DNA from: Clostridia bacterium
GTDB lineage: Bacteria; Bacillota; Clostridia; Oscillospirales; CAG-272
DNA: 6,049 nt
Direction: 5' to 3'
Assembly: GCA_017540285.1 (NCBI GenBank)
Contig: JAFYBI010000320.1
Span: 1 to 6,049, forward strand
The notes under the pieces were generated by a model that did not search any database, had not been told where the DNA came from, and saw only the letters and a list, made by a program, of their open reading frames with translations. Position numbers and translations under genes: made by a program. This document shows positions 5,909-6,049 of this stretch, in pieces. Positions within the stretch are counted from its first letter, which is position 1. Each line of letters starts with the position of its first letter.

Positions 5909-6049
5909 ATGTTTATTCTGGCATCGGATTATGACGGGACGCTGAACCGGGGCGGCGTTTCCCCGGAGGTGCGGGCGCGGATCGCCGAATTCCGGGCGGC
6001 GGGCAATCTCTTCGGGATCGTGACGGGCCGCGACTACTGGATGTACGAG
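5909..6049 (+). CDS. HAD-superfamily phosphatase (Cof/type IIB-like), N-terminal 47 codons only
   Basis: The frame is cut by the right edge. The visible start MFILASDYDGTLNRGG contains HAD motif I, DYDGT, with nucleophile D7 and acid/base D9. Motif II appears as VTGRD, with T39 and the GR pair typical of Cof-like sugar-phosphate phosphatases. Motifs III and IV and the cap domain lie outside the window, so the subtype and substrate cannot be fixed. A likely ribosome site AAGGGGA (5898-5904) ends 4 nt before the ATG. The gene follows kdgK by 46 nt on the same strand, with no hairpin or promoter in the gap, so it may belong to the same transcript. A role in clearing sugar phosphates from the neighbouring pathway is possible but is only inferred from position. 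Confidence 0.85.
   Translation, partial: MFILASDYDGTLNRGGVSPEVRARIAEFRAAGNLFGIVTGRDYWMYE

Overview
This GC-rich bacterial window has all its convincing genes on the + strand: a complete pyruvate kinase gene (407-1846), a complete large glycoside hydrolase of the GH106-like (alpha-L-rhamnosidase-related) type (1905-4835), a complete PfkB-family sugar kinase that looks like 2-keto-3-deoxygluconate kinase (4846-5862), and the first 47 codons of a HAD-family phosphatase that runs off the right edge (5909-6049). Strong GC bias at third codon positions opens long frames on the opposite strand, which I treat as shadows. The protein styles suggest a GC-rich anaerobic gut or rumen fermenter, perhaps a member of the Clostridia. 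That is an impression from protein motifs; there is no rRNA or marker gene here to settle it.

Layout. Positions 1-299 hold no gene I can defend but contain several perfect inverted repeats, including an 11-bp stem at 54-84 and two mutually exclusive GC-rich hairpins at 245-271. A near-consensus sigma70-type promoter follows (TTGCAT, 17 bp, TATAAT with an extended -10 TG). Its -10 lies inside a perfect 9+3+9 bp palindrome (312-332) that looks like a repressor operator. The predicted pyk leader of about 70 nt contains a 13-bp interrupted stem-loop (341-377), then a clear ribosome-binding site and the pyk start. The gaps between genes are 58, 10 and 46 nt, with no visible terminator, so the four genes may form one transcription unit. 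The GH and kinase genes are very likely translationally coupled, because the kinase Shine-Dalgarno overlaps the GH stop codon.

How the genes may work together. The hydrolase has no signal peptide, so it should act in the cytoplasm on imported oligosaccharides. KDG kinase phosphorylates the keto-deoxy acid derived from galacturonate, glucuronate or unsaturated uronates. The resulting KDPG is split by an aldolase (not in this window) into pyruvate and glyceraldehyde-3-phosphate, and the latter reaches pyruvate through pyruvate kinase. A rhamnosidase-like enzyme next to KDG kinase suggests a substrate containing both rhamnose and uronic acid, such as rhamnogalacturonan I. This is inference from gene order and family resemblance. 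The HAD phosphatase has no assigned role.
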